Positions 49,101 to 61,265 of a stretch of DNA of 64,000 nt are shown one piece after another. This stretch comes from Chaunax sp. Z400. Taxonomy: Eukaryota > Chordata > Actinopteri > Lophiiformes > Chaunacidae. The notes beneath the pieces were generated by a model. That model was not told the DNA's origin. It saw nothing but the letters and a program-made list of their open reading frames with translations, and ran no database searches. Each line of letters starts with the position of its first letter. Positions within the stretch are counted from its first letter, which is position 1. The stretch lies in assembly GCA_037577475.1 (NCBI GenBank), contig CM075203.1, positions 2,574,001 to 2,638,000 on the forward strand. The letters are read 5' to 3'. The position numbers and the translations under genes were made by a program.

Positions 49101-52100
49101 GTTTCCCAGAGCCAAAAAACCACGTTGTGATATGGTTTCTAATTAACATCTTTTTGCCATCCTCGTGTTTGTCAAGCTATTTGTTTGTTTGTTTGTTTGC
49201 AGGATTACGGAAAAACTACTGGACGGATTCCCACAAAAGGATTGGGAATGGGCCAGGAAAGAACCCATTTCATTTTGGAGTGGATCCCTGGCAGATCGAG
49301 GAATTTTTTTTCCCACTTTAATATTTGAAAAGAAAACCATTAAAAAAAAAAAAAAAAACATTCTGTTATTAAAATGAAATATTTAAAGCAAACTAAAAAA
49401 ATCTGACCAAATTAGAATTTGAAGTTTTATTTTTGCCTATTTGATGCGTGTCGTCTGATGTAAAGCATCACAACTGAATACATTTCATTGCATTGAGCAT
49501 CAATTAGATTCTTTTGCAGGTGATCTTTTTCATACATGTTTTATCTTGATATAAAAATGAAACCAATGATATAAAAATAAAAACAAATCCTGTAAAATTC
49601 CATGATATGAGCGAGACTTCTTTCTTTTCTTAACTGCTGGACTCCATATAGTATATAGTATAAGATCAATACTGATGGTACTACAGTATTACCTAATACA
49701 TTCAAAGAAATTATTTTGTAATGAATATTAATGGATTGGAGCTTTATTTTAAACATGTATTCAAATGTACTGAAACTCATCCCCACCTGTGTTAAGTAGG
49801 ACAGTGTAAAACATGAACTCCACCAGTTGATGTTTAACTAAATTAACAAAAGAGCGCCTGAAGGGCCCTTTAGAATGACTGCTATTGCATGCTGGGTGAT
49901 GAATTTGGAGGAAACACATTGAGTCATCTTCAAACTGACGGATGCAGAATCTCTCCACAGCGGCTTAGCGCTCCAGCGAAAAAATATATTTTTACCAAGT
50001 TTAATCAGGTTATTACGAGGCAGCTTTTCTCATTGCCTTCCACTGTTTAAGTGCTGGTGTCTTCACTCGTTCATTACAGACACTTGTGATTCTGCAGCAC
50101 TCTTCTCATGTATAATTGCATGGTTAGCTTTCCTCTGCAGCTTCCTACACACACTCCGCCGCAAATTATTTCCAATTCCAGTTTCCTTTTTCAAGAGCGA
50201 AGCTGCAATTACAGAAATCTGAGCATCCTGGTAATTTCACCACAATTTTCTTTTCTTTTTTTTCTTTTTCTTTTTTTAAAAATCCAGCGCAACTAATAGA
50301 TCTTTCTTTTCCAGGAAATTCCTCCGAAAACTTTTCTTTGAAACTTTTCTTTAGTGCAGAAATCATCCTTCTGCCAAGTTTAGTTGGGCATCGATGAACC
50401 CAAAGGTTAAAGCAAGTATTAGATGAAATTGATTAGAAAATTTTAATCTGCTCTATGCCTGAAATCAAATGAACATGTGATCAAATGTAATATTCTCTCT
50501 TTTTTTAAATAGAATTTGATACCATACTTTTTTGTACATGGTTTGTTTGTTTTTTCCTATATATTTATTGATTATTTAGTGTAGATTCTGTAGAGTTTCA
50601 CAAACATTTTCTATTTTTTTCACATTAACCCACAAGTTTCAATAAATCTGCTCCACTAGAAGTCAAAGGTATATTTTTGCATTGGTGGTGTTTTTTTTCA
50701 CATTTATGCACATTAATATATCTCATTTGTAGTAGTGCCAAAAACTAATTGAAAGGTTGAAACTGCAAATTTGTGAGTCCTCCAAATGTCCTATATTTGG
50801 AGCTCCGTCTGTTTGTCCACTGATGATGTGCCTACAACCCCATACGACCCCTTACCTCTAAAGATGAGCCTCAAACAGTACATTATACTGAAATGCTTTT
50901 TTTTTATTTCAAGTGGACAAAAATCTATTCTTTTTACTGACTTTAAATTCTCACTGCTCTCTGAAACTTTACATGGTTTCTTTCTGGTAAGACCCCAATA
51001 ATACATATTATAGCCATTTTAAATTGGACATTTTACAGCATGCATAAGATCCTGCCATCTTTATCATAAATGATCTGTAATGAATGATAACTGCATATGT
51101 ATTCTTTGGCTGAATACTTTTCTTCTCTGTATACAAAGAGACCAGAGAGCCACAGGCCAATATCATCTATTTAGGCAGCAGAATTTTGCAGGCTTTGTCA
51201 CCGGTCAGCTCCTGGCCTTTTGTGTGCCTCCGTTCATTATCACCACAAAGCACAAAGGTTGATGTCTCCCCTCTCTGTCTCTTCTGTGCTGAGCACACCA
51301 GCCTGTCCATTAGAGGCCTGTGACGCATGCAGCCTGGGAGACGGACAAACGGAGAGGAATGTCGGCGTGGAGTCGAATTAACAGGCTGCATCTGTGTGGA
51401 ATCTGTGGCCATTCAGCGAGACGGGACGTATCTCTGGTAACCGAGATTGGACTATTTGTTAGCCGAGGTGTTGTCGGCGAATTTGCTCCTTTTTCTTTTT
51501 CTTTGCTTCTATTAATTAGTTCACAGGCTGCTGCAGTCAAGCTATGGTTGGAGGAACTCAGTTTTGGTTGTCAGCTATCCAATTAGGAGACAGTCTATAT
51601 GCTGAACATGAGCGAGGAGGAGACTTTTTAAACACAAGGGCTCCATTTCTGCTCCTCCTTGAGAAAAATCTACATTCTATAAACTGGAAATAAGGCCTCA
51701 TATCAGGAGACGACATAAAGAACCTGCACTTAAATCAAACACACGCCATAATTACCCCTCAGTCCACACAAATTGAATGAAGACAGACTGTGGCCTAAGA
51801 ATACAGAGCATAATTAATTAATTACAGGCGCTCTACTCGATCATTCTCCACTTTGGGGACGTGCAGACATCCCATTCTCTGCTGAGTGATTGAGTTGAGC
51901 CCACAGGAGGAACACCTATAGCGGCTTCACGGTGGGGTGGATGCATCTGGTGCCGACCAACCCAACAGACGCGGGTCACATCGCAGATCTTCCCCTCGGT
52001 GTGTTTACAAGTAACAAATGAAAAGTGTGCATTATTATTTCTGGGCTCTGAAATTATGCCTGGGGGAGCGATCGAGTTTCTCTGCCACCCCCCCGAAGCT

Positions 52101-55100
52101 TCCATCGCAGCTGCTGCACGAGAGCGAAGACGTTTTCTTTAAGAGTGGGCGACAAAGGAGGAACGTCTTAAAATGCTTTATTTAAACATTACTGCACAAA
52201 TCCAACCTGGAACCTGAATATAAGCATAAGCATGTCTATTAAAGAGAACATTTACCACATGAAATTCTTCTTTGGGATGCATGTGGAGGAGGTTCACCTC
52301 ATCCCGCTTCCATTTACAAAACATTTCTTTGAAAATAATCTATTTTCTTGTCACCCTGTGTGTCCCCCTGGGCGAGAAAAGCGCCCACTGGAGAGCGTCT
52401 AATGATTGTTGGGTCATGTATCAAATACACAGCAGCTGGAGGCGAGAGGGGAGAGAGTCCATACAGTCTGGGGGGGGGGAGTGACTCTTTAAGGAGAAGC
52501 CTGGAGTGTTTGGATGCTGAGGCTGGGTGTGAAATCTGTCACGGATGCCGAACCTCGCTGGACTTCAGGAGCTCTGATCTCTGTCGTTTACTTACTGCAA
52601 GATCTGTGACTGCTTTTAGGCCAACAGCTGCAGCTCTATGTGAATGTAATCAGTGCAAAATGATGCTGTTCAGTCCGTGCACATGATTCAATTAAGCACT
52701 AAAGTGAAGAGTTGAGGCTCAACACCAGGAGTGTTTATGGATCTGAGAGGGCGTCAGTTCAAAAAAGTACCGCTCTGCTTTTTCTAGGGTGTGAAATAAC
52801 AAATAAAAGTCTCATTTGTTTACTTCTAAACAGGTTAAACCGATAATAACCGCTACTTAGCTTGATTATTATAATTGCTATCACTTAATCTGATGTGTAT
52901 ACAGTAATATCCTGACATTTTCCTAATTAAAAAATTGCCCTAATTGTTTTTGAATGACTGTAGATTTGCTCTCGTGCTCTGCAGACTCAATCACAAAATA
53001 CTATACTGCCACCTGCTGGTCTCCTGGTTCCTGCAGCCCCTCCATTTACAGACGGTACCTCTGGTTAAGCGTGTCAGAAAGAGAGAGAGAGAGAGAGAGA
53101 GAGTGCAGACTGACCTGAGGAGTGTGTCCCAGCAGGGCCCACAGCAAATCAGCTGAGAGGGCCTTGGCTCTGGAGAACTGGAGCGTGTCCGTCTCCTGCC
53201 GGTTCAGAGCGATGTACTGGCAGCCCTGGTAGTCTCCTTTCAGCTGGTCACCAGAGTGCAGCCGTACCAGATCCCAGGTTCCCACCCTCCTCAGGACCTC
53301 CCGCACTGACTCCATCTGCCTGTACGACAGGTGACCTGCAGGACAAAGAGAAAAACACTGAGAAAGGCGACTTTCCTGCTTCATTTAATGGGATTATCAG
53401 TGGAATTCTTCATGAGTCAGTTTGTTGAGTCCTACAAATGTTGTTATCTTAAAACAAGTGGAAAAACCTGCAAGATCAAGAAGATTCCCATTATTTTTGT
53501 ACTTTTTGGAAGATAAACAACACCGATTATTGAAAATTCCTGAAACATGAGAAAGCAGGTTGAACTAGAATATCACTCTGCAGACTGCATACCTCTGCCA
53601 ACACTACACGTCTGTGGAGCTCCTACCCAAACAGCAGCCACTCATACAATATCCAGCAGTTCTGGATTATTAACTGGATCTGCACCACACTAAACATAAA
53701 TATCATAATTTATTATTCATTCCTGATAAGTAATAAGTATTCATGTATTTACTGTATGCAGCCACTCACCAGAGAGCCAGGAGGGAGTCAGTGCATCTGA
53801 TATCCAGGCGACGTAGCCCTCCCTGAAAGAGGTGAGGAAGTCGTCGATCTGGCTGTGGGACAGCAGCTCCCTCCTCTTCCTCAGCTCCTCGTTCAGCTCA
53901 CAGTCTGGAGAGAGGAAGATAACCCTGGGGAAGAAGAGGCTTTGGCGCACCGACACTCCACTCCTCTTCAAGTGGCCACATAAGTTAGCCGTCTTGGTCT
54001 GGAGGAGAAGAATGTGGGGATAAGAAGATTATTAAGATGATTATTTTTATAAGATTTATATATATAATTTTCATAAGATGATTATTTTTATCATTGATTT
54101 ATCTCTCCATTAGTTTTGGATTAATCATTTAGATGTAAGGAAACAGTGAACAGGTGTTTAATCAGTCTCTAATTTAAATAATAATTTAACAGGTTATTAT
54201 CATCTACTTATAATTAATATATTTAAATACCACTTGAGAAGTTTCGACTCTTTTGTTACATTTAAAGCTGGTTTTGGAGAAAAAAACAAAAGCATTTTTA
54301 TTCTATTTATTTATTTGCTAGTTTGTTTTTTTTAGCTTACTTATTTCTAGACTAAACCAACTAATTTTAAGATTTCTTGACAAGTAAAATCATCTTGCTG
54401 CATGGACAGATCGTTTCATGAGTATCGAGCCATTGTCTCCTAAACTTTAAAGTTAATTTATGGAGTTCTTGCTACTATTTTCTGCAGTAAGACCCAAACA
54501 GACGTGTAGGATTGTTGGACCATGGCGGAGGTTTGAGCTCTACTCTGATCATTCTAGTCTTTGTCAGTGAGGCCGATGCCTTGAATCAGCGACCAATAGA
54601 GATGCAATAATATAACAAAGAGAAAAGGATGACTGGTCGACTAATCAATCGATCGCCTTATTGTTCCAGCATTAGTTAAAAATCAAACCTGAGAGTTTTA
54701 TGATTCCTTAGTCTGCTTGTATTAATGTTCACACTCTTACCCTTTTGATCAGGAGGTCAATCTGTACCTGCTTTGTGCAGATCAATGAAGATAATATGTC
54801 CAATATTTAAATAAGGCAGTGTGAGCTGCTCTGTCTATAGAGATGGAAATGAATGACTCCTAACAGACCGAGGCACAGAAGCTGACAGCTGTGTTTAGGC
54901 ACCTGCCTGCTTTCACCCCCTCTGTGAGCATAATTATGGCCTTTCAAATGAAGAGCAACTCAGGAAGTTTAGAGAGCCCTGTTGTAGTGTTTAAAATCTC
55001 CATATAGATTATAACTCTTATTATGCAACTACATACTGGAGCTCTGATTGGACCTCCTGTGCCTGACTGTTTGACATCTAGGTTTTCATGATGGTGTTTC

Positions 55101-56174
55101 AACGTTTAAGCTAAATCTTTTTCTTTTTTTTCTTTTTTTTTACCGTGATAGCTTTGAGGGGATCTTCCATCTGCTCAATGCAGGTATTGCTAAAGTTTTG
55201 GTCCTCTTCTTTCACTTGCACATGCCAGTTTTGGTTGTGAGCGGACACTGAGCCTCTCCAGGGTTTTACATCTATGCAGAAGATCCCGTGGCCTTAGTAA
55301 AAAGAGAAAAAAAAATACTATATATAAAATATATATTTACATTTACTGTAAATAGTTTATGCCCGAGGGCCAAAATGGGTAAAAGCTTTTTCAGGAAATC
55401 CATCCGAGATCAAATAGCAGGATGGGAATTAGCATTGGATAGCATTAACAAACTCAGAAAAGGTTTAAAACCAATACCTTCATTAGGGAATATATAATAT
55501 GGTGATGACTGTTGACGATTTCAAACAAATCTGTTACGTGAATATGAAGATATTTTGTCAAAGCAGGAAAAGCATGAGAATAAATCATAAAATTAAAACT
55601 CTGCTCTATCACGAAATGTTTTTCTAGATACCAACCTGCTAAGATGACGATGTTGATGTCATCTTTGGCGTTTTGTAACTGGTCAGGAATTCGCAGGTTG
55701 CAGTAAACGTCTTCCTTTCTCATCCCGGTGAGTTTCCTACAATGAAAATACGTCTTTAGACTTTATACAAATGCAGCAAAGAAAAGTCAGTAGATTTGAC
55801 CTGCTTGTGACACATGAACAATTTAAGCTGCTTGAGGTTTTTCATCGTAATGACAGGCAGTTTTAAAGGTAAACCAGTTGGACGCGTCGGCCGAGAACAG
55901 CTACGTAACATTTTTGGTCAAAACACGGAGCAAGGCCGGATCATGACAACACCCCCCCCCCTTTACTTTTGTTCTTTTATTTCTTCAGCTCATGATTGTG
56001 ATGCATGGGGCGTATTTCTCTAACTGCAGTTTATTTATCATTATTAATTCAACCTTAAGGCGACAATACTCACCTGACATGTTGTAAAAATTCAGGTAGT
56101 GTTGGTGTCTGGTGTCTTTCTGAGACCTTGGAGTAGAGATGAAACTGGGTCAACAGACTTCCAAGCTGAGGCAT
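43135..56174 (-). CDS. NERD (nuclease-related) domain protein
   Basis: Six coding exons on the minus strand: 56174-56074, 55736-55636, 55292-55144, 53998-53770, 53335-53115 and 43302-43135. They sum to 969 nt and give 322 aa. The core at about residues 42-160 fits the NERD fold: KEDVYCNLRIP, Asp59/Asp60 before NIVILAG, then GIFCIDVKPWRGSV with the putative catalytic pair Asp75-x-Lys77, a W at the position after it, a MEDPLKAITTKTANLCGHLK helix like the nP-Q helix of NERD proteins, and a PRVIFLSPDC strand. The C-terminal part (about 190-322) is not a family I know. NERD proteins are suspected nucleases, mostly described in prokaryotes and plants; activity here is inference. There is no signal peptide or membrane segment. 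The start is the only ATG in the first exon. The last exon is separated by a 9.8-kb intron. Confidence 0.75.
44150..44900. promoter_or_regulatory. Candidate conserved regulatory element G
   Basis: The longest enhancer-like stretch: ATGCAGGTAATTGAACCACA, GTTAATGGCAGCGACAGTC, GGCCTTTTATTACGCCGACA (CDX/HOX type TTTATTACG), AGATAAGCATTAGAGG, GAAAGTGATCATTTTAATAG, GCTAACCTAATTATCTGC. No dispersed-repeat similarity. Conservation not tested. Confidence 0.42.
45543..45650 (+). repeat. Teleost 'TTTATTTGTGCAGCGC' repeat
   Basis: CAATTTATTTGTGCAGCGCC then AATCACAACAAAAGTTATATC and AAGGCACTTTCCAAA, a very common fish dispersed repeat. A related start occurs at 61264. Confidence 0.55.
47270..47471 (-). 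repeat. Dispersed hairpin-ended repeat, copy 7
   Basis: Contains GATGATCTGGATCACCACC and AATGGATCCTTCCTTGG, and ends TGTCTTTGGTGGAGGTAATAAT. Confidence 0.55.
48100..48420. promoter_or_regulatory. Candidate conserved regulatory element H
   Basis: Unique-looking sequence with CTATGGCTGATTTAATTTGC, CATCTGACTCCATTAACTCC, GGTTTAAAGACCATATTGATG, GGGTGATTATCAAAACAACAG and GGGCTGTCAATTACAGACTGG (PBX/MEIS-like TGTCAATTA). Inside the NERD gene intron. Inference. Confidence 0.42.
49170..49322 (+). repeat. Dispersed hairpin-ended repeat, copy 8
   Basis: Runs from TTTGTTTGTTTGTTTGCAGG through ATTACGGAAAAACTACTGG and GGGAATGGGCCAGGAAAGAA to GGAGTGGATCCCTGGCAGAT. Matches copy 2 at the GGGCCAGG block. Confidence 0.6.
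49960..50240. promoter_or_regulatory. Candidate conserved regulatory element I
   Basis: AGGTTATTACGAGGCAGC, TGTATAATTGCATGGTTAGC, GCCGCAAATTATTTCCAATTC and AAGCTGCAATTACAG, with no repeat similarity. Inference. Confidence 0.3.
51120..51560. promoter_or_regulatory. Candidate conserved regulatory element J
   Basis: GCCAATATCATCTATTTAGG, GGCTTTGTCACCGGTCAG, CGTTCATTATCACCACAAAG, GTCGAATTAACAGGCTGC, GAGATTGGACTATTTGTTAG, TTCTATTAATTAGTTCACAGG. Moderately GC-rich, few repeats, with accidental open frames on both strands. Inference. Confidence 0.38.
53080..53103 (+). repeat. (GA)n at the NERD gene donor
   Basis: GA dinucleotide run 12 bases downstream of the exon 5 donor (53114-53113 on the minus strand). 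As transcribed it is (UC)n at the start of the giant intron. Confidence 0.8.
53588..53712 (-). repeat. Dispersed hairpin-ended repeat, copy 9
   Basis: Starts ACCTCTGCCAACACTACACG and contains TATTAACTGGATCTGCACCAC. A short, diverged copy in intron 4 of the NERD gene. Confidence 0.4.
54270..54485. mobile_element. Small non-autonomous DNA element (hAT-like), copy 2
   Basis: The interior CTTATTTCTAGACTAAACC...AATTTTAAGA...ATCATCTTGCTGCATGGACA is the reverse complement of the element at 7960-8206. A TTTTCTGCAGTAAGA end is seen at 54477. The left end is diverged. Confidence 0.5.
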
Positions 56175-56941
56175 TCTAGTCTTTATCTGAAAAACAAAAA
56201 CAGATTAAAATCTAGCTGATTAGGTAGTTTGATTAAGAGACAGTAAAATTAACACAGCTGAAGGAAATACTATATTACTATAGACAGTACTATCAAAAAC
56301 ATGCAAAAGTAGTGCTTAAACTGCACTCAAGGGATTTAAAAATGCACCAATGTGTTTATTTGCTCATTTCTAGCTTGTATCGCATGAAAACAACAATCCG
56401 TCTTTTTTTCCGTATTAACTTTCAATGATCATCTTAATTTAATTAGTGACAAAAACAAAGAGACACAACAAAAACAGCGTCCTAAATTTCTCAGGTTACA
56501 CAACTGAGTGGTAATCCTCCTCCTCATGGACCGACACAACCTGGCAGCCCCTTGCTTTGATCAGAACAGCTGGACTGTCACATTTCTCCCCAATCTTAGT
56601 GTCTTTTTTATAGGGGAGGGTTAGTTTAACAAGAAAGTGGTCGATTGGGATTAGTTAGATAAATGCATCATGGAGAATAGCATAAAAAATGCTTGAGAAT
56701 TATTGCAAACCTTGTAGAACCAATTCTAAAGCACAAATGAAGTGGTGCACTTTTTTAAAATCCCTTACATTAAACATATTGTTCTCGCCAAAAACATGTT
56801 TTTGAACAAGTTTAACTGACTGAAATCCCATTTTTTAGCTTCACAAATTAAACTGAAAACATTTCATTTCCATTATTCATTAAGGCTGTTTTGCTCTTAA
56901 ACCACCATGAAATGCTAACAGCTACATCCAGACAGAGCAGC

Positions 56942-57330
56942 TCGGTTGACTCATCTTTAACTTCAGGAGCCTGAGAAGAGAACAAAGAGCAGCGACAACG
57001 GCACGGGCTTCGACCAAAAACCATACGTACTGTTGAGGTCACGCGCTTCTTAAAGAACCTTCACGGGGGAGAAATGCGTGGATTCAGTTTGACATCTTCC
57101 CGGCGTTGATGTCTTCTCTCTGTTTTCAAATGCCGCAGGAGCTGTTTCACAATTCCACGGCCCCCTCCCCCTCCTCCATTCCAGCAGCGCTTCCAATGTT
57201 CCTAGAAGAAGTAAACAACAGACCACGTGCGCCGTCCCCAAGCATCGAATTTCACCCACTCAGCCATGACGTCAGCAAGAGACGTCACTCAGCCCTGCAG
57301 CGCGTGTGCCGCTATTTTCATGTCCAGAAT
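56942..57330 (-). promoter_or_regulatory. Promoter of the NERD gene with two CRE sites
   Basis: About 0.8-1.1 kb upstream of the coding start, in the only locally GC-rich stretch. It has a perfect palindromic CRE TGACGTCA at 57267-57274 and a half/near-full CRE (GACGTCA) at 57281-57287, 14 bases further on. A possible donor GTATGG near 57028 on the minus strand would define an untranslated first exon that splices to the exon at 56191. The transcript start is not determined. Confidence 0.45.
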
Positions 57331-57460
57331 AAGCTCACAAGTTGGCTTTTTAAAAAATAAACAGTTAAGTAAACAAAGAAAAAGAAAAAAAGAAGCTATT
57401 TTCATGTGATGTTCAGGGGGTGTTTTAGAGAAGCTGTTGGACGACAATACAGGTCAAGTA

Positions 57461-57461
57461 G

Positions 57462-57493
<32 letters not shown>

Positions 57494-57510
57494 TATTATT
57501 ATATTAAAAT
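57461..57510 (+). repeat. (AATA/TAA)n microsatellite
   Basis: TAA-rich run with interruptions, turning into TTA repeats. Confidence 0.7.
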
Positions 57511-57659
57511 ATTATTACAATTACAATAATGCATGAATTAAACATAAAGGAATAAAAGTGGAATAAAACTTAAAAGAGTTGATGATATAAAACATAAAAA
57601 AAGAAAAGAATGAATTAAAGCTTAACACTTAAGTGCAGTGTAAAAATTAAAATACAGTG

Positions 57660-58060
57660 TAGTGTTAATTTTGACATCTTTTACATTCTTTTTAATCTTA
57701 GTTCTGTGCAAAATGCCCTCAAAAGTTTTTTTAAAATCATATTTTGTCAACATTATCCTGTTTTTTTTTTTGTCGAGTTTTAGTCGACTGAAAGTCTGTT
57801 GATTTTAGTCTTATTTAGTCAAAGAGAGTATTCTAGTCTAGTTTTAGTGAAAACATCAGGCTATTGTTAACTTTTTCAGTCAATCTGAGTCGAGTTTAAA
57901 ACAGTAATTTTGGTCATTTTACTTTTATTTTACTTAGTTCACATCAGATTTATCTGATCATTACCTGATCAGACAGGTTGAATGACCAAGAGCTACAAAG
58001 CAGCTGTACCTTTAATCATAGCACATTATTGTCATCATAATTTCTCAGCTGATATTATCT
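57660..58060. repeat. TAGTCGACT-containing teleost repeat
   Basis: TTTTGTCGAGTTTTAGTCGAC, TTTAGTCTTATTTAGTC and TTCTAGTCTAGTTTTAGTG are short near-repeats around a TAGTC core. Such arrays occur in a common fish DNA-transposon relic. The family is not certain. Confidence 0.35.
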
Positions 58061-59949
58061 ATTATTGATTATGGTGACATCGTCCTAGAAAATCTGGACA
58101 CTTGTCTTTATTTTAAGGTGTCCTCACAGTTTTATGTATGAACCGCTTAACTGGTTATAGCCTATAAACCATCAATCATCTTCAAATGTGTTTATTTCAA
58201 TTGTCCCTCCCATTTGAAACAGTTCTTGGTTCCATTTAGATCTTCATATCCAATCAGACTTTGACTTTGAATCAGACTTATTCCATTAATATAGAGAGGT
58301 TTATCCACTCGTTGGGTGAAAATAATACGATTTGACATTTCATAGCATATGGTGGGACAGTGATGACATATATCTTGTGTTTTTTTTTCTCCTTGAACTT
58401 GTAGAATTTGCTGGCACATCCAACAGGATTCTCACATCCTGCATGAGCCTGTGGAGAGGATATTACAAAAGTGATGAAGAATATCTAATTCAGCAGTAAA
58501 TACACAGTGAATATCTCAATGTGGATATATATAACAATATCCGTATAGCACAAAAAACTGTGAAAGAACTTAATATCAAGGACAGATAGCCAAATCAGCT
58601 GGTATATGGGCTCAATGGAAGCCAATAAACAGAGGCACTCTGCCTCTCCTGACCTTCACTTCTGGTTGAGATCGGGGTGATAAAAGCAGGCGCAACCTCA
58701 ATAAAACCCATACAATGGAGCAAAAATAAATAGATATTAAATTAAAGCAGAGGCAATACTGGCTGAAATGCTGCAGGAATTCAAGAACAAAAGCTTCTTT
58801 GTGGGGTTTAATATTTTCTACAATCGCTATCTCTTGATGCTTTTCCAATCATTTCCATCTCTTGCCTTGACATATCAACACATATAATCATCTTGTATTG
58901 GAACTTGCAAATGTGAGCAGCCATGTTTATATATTAAATGCATTTCATGCTCCTAGTTTGGCCTTTTCAAATCAAATTCATCATCATGTCTCATCGCCCA
59001 TGGGTGCACATCTTGCACAAACTTTACCCACATTATATTGAATCTCTTAGGCACTAGGCTCATTTTGCAGTCGCAGTAGCTACTGCTTATTTTCGGTGCC
59101 ATTACAGATACTGCTGCTGCAAGACCCAATGCTGTTGTCTTCAGCCTTTTGTTATGGACTGAAATGCAGACCCTCTTCGGGGTCCACTGCCTGCTTCAAG
59201 TGGATCCAGGCTTTTCTACCTTTGTCAGCATTCATGTCATTTCCACCTAATGCACCTGAAGAGGTCCACAGTGTGTGCGAGCAGTTGTTGAGGGCTTTCT
59301 GGTCCCCTCAAAACTGTAGTTAGGCATCAGAGTTCATTATGCTGGGGGCTTAGCTGCTATTGTATATAGAAGGCTGAGTGACCTCAGGGAGGAAGAAACA
59401 AGAACAATCTGGAGAATGATAGCCAGATGACTCTGGTCAGAATCAGTGCAAACAGATTTTATTCTGGTATTTTGATATTTTTCATACTGGCAATATTTCT
59501 ACAAATCAAAAATCTCATTTGCAGAAGTAATGGCAACATTGCCGACGCTCTGCTCACTAATTCTCACTCATTTCCTTTCAATTTTTAATATGAGAGATTC
59601 TCCATATGCTCTCTGAGCCAGTCGCTTCGACGAGAATCAGCGTTTTACAGTGAAGAGTATATAAAGAGCTGCTTAAATGCCCCAATCACACCAGGTGATT
59701 TAAAGATGTTTAATAAGGGCTGCAGCTGGAAGACCTGAAGCAAATGGTCTGAAATGTTCCCGGGTCTCGATCACATAATTAGGCATTTCAACTGAAATAG
59801 CAGGAATGCTGGGAAGAGGTTACAGACTAAGATGGTAAAAATGAGGTAAACCCTTTTGCTAAATTGGTGAATGCAAAATTACTCAGAAATCCAACTGACA
59901 TAATAAACTCAGTTAAACCTGGGCTCAAAAATGAAAGTGTGAAAAACAG

Positions 59950-60260
59950 TTTTGCCGTCGACCCCTGGAGAGCCCTCTTTGTGACAGGCCTGCCTCCGTA
60001 ATTAGCTATGCCGTATGAAGAGGTAATTTGTATGCTAAAGATTAATTGTTCAATTATCCCTGGATGTTAGAGGAGGTCTTGATGCCATTTCATCATGTTA
60101 GAAAATAGTGTTGAACCTCTCGTGCCACATATTCTAATAGTCGGCAATTACAGGAAGAGCCCTCTGACTAATTTGATTGATGGAGGCCGGCCCTGTTGAA
60201 AAAGCCTTTCCTGCCTGCCTGGTGCAGTTGTTGGAAGTGAAGGGTCGGTCCGTTCAACCT
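59950..60260. promoter_or_regulatory. Candidate conserved regulatory element K
   Basis: GTAATTAGCTATGCCG, GAGGTAATTTGTATGC, AGATTAATTGTTCAATTATCC, GCCATTTCATCATGTTAG, AGTCGGCAATTACAGGAAG, CTAATTTGATTGATGGAGG. Very dense in homeodomain cores and free of repeats. Inference. Confidence 0.42.
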
Positions 60261-61228
60261 GCAGAGCTGTAACAGCCTCAACTGGCTGCTGACAGGCAGC
60301 ATAAACACCAACCATGTCGGCCGAAGCACTGAGGAGGACAACATGTTAAAGCAACATTATTACAGAGTAAACAAGAGAGCATTTAAAGTCCATATAAAGA
60401 CACTTCTGTTACTTCATGCGATGAACAGAAGAAACAATGATCATCACCAGTTTTACTGTCTGGTCTTCAAGCTTTGCATCTCACCCTGGGGGAGGTTTGC
60501 ATGCTTACGTCCTCCAAATGCAGCTTTTATTAAAACCAAATGGGTCTGGCTTTGAGTTGAGGCTCAGTGATTGTTTTTTTCTGTACAATAATGTCTCAAT
60601 GAAGAAAAACAAAATATTGTAACTTTTTGAAAATTATTACTACTTAATGTAAGATATTACTTTTGGAAAATGACAAATATTATCTAGTGTTTAAGTTGAG
60701 ATTATTTTTTTCTATTTTTGTGATTTGCGATACATGTCATTTGTTTGTTTGTTTGTTGACATTTGTTACAATAAATGTCAGTGCAATTCTTTAACTTTTT
60801 CATTTTTATCGTCACGAGCTTCTACCTTGGTTCAAACAGAGAATAGAACCCAAAGGAACAACTCAAAAACACAAAGGGTAAGCTTAAAAACCATAGAACC
60901 AACACCAGAGAAAACTTATATGACATCAAAGACACAGAGGTAACTGGCACAGAAACACAGACTAAATAGGAGGAGGAGCTAACGAGACACAGGTGAGATC
61001 AATCAGGGGGGCGTGGCAGGCAATCACACTGACACTGACTGAGAGCTTACTTGTGTATTTGCGTTTTATGATACTATCTACTGTCACAGTAGTACAAGAA
61101 AGGTTATGTTGTACTTTTACCTGATTTATAAATACTTGATACCTTTAACTTTGTGGGTTGTGACTCCTTCCAACAAAGATTTCTCCTCACGTTCCCGATG
61201 AGTCAGCAGTTTTCATGTGGCATCATTT

Positions 61229-61229
61229 A

Positions 61230-61265
<36 letters not shown>

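Larger units (their letters stand above)
43303..53114 (-). other. 9.8-kb last intron of the NERD gene
   Basis: No exon seen inside on either strand. It holds candidate regulatory elements at 44150-44900, 48100-48420, 49960-50240 and 51120-51560, repeats at 45543, 47270 and 49170, and a C run at 48057-48069. Introns of bystander genes next to developmental regulators often carry such elements. Confidence 0.6.

Noticed and set aside
57050..57259. 69-codon minus-strand frame with a signal-peptide-like start upstream of the NERD gene
   Set aside because: It ends before any usable join to the coding exons and lies in the presumed promoter/5' UTR. At most an upstream ORF.
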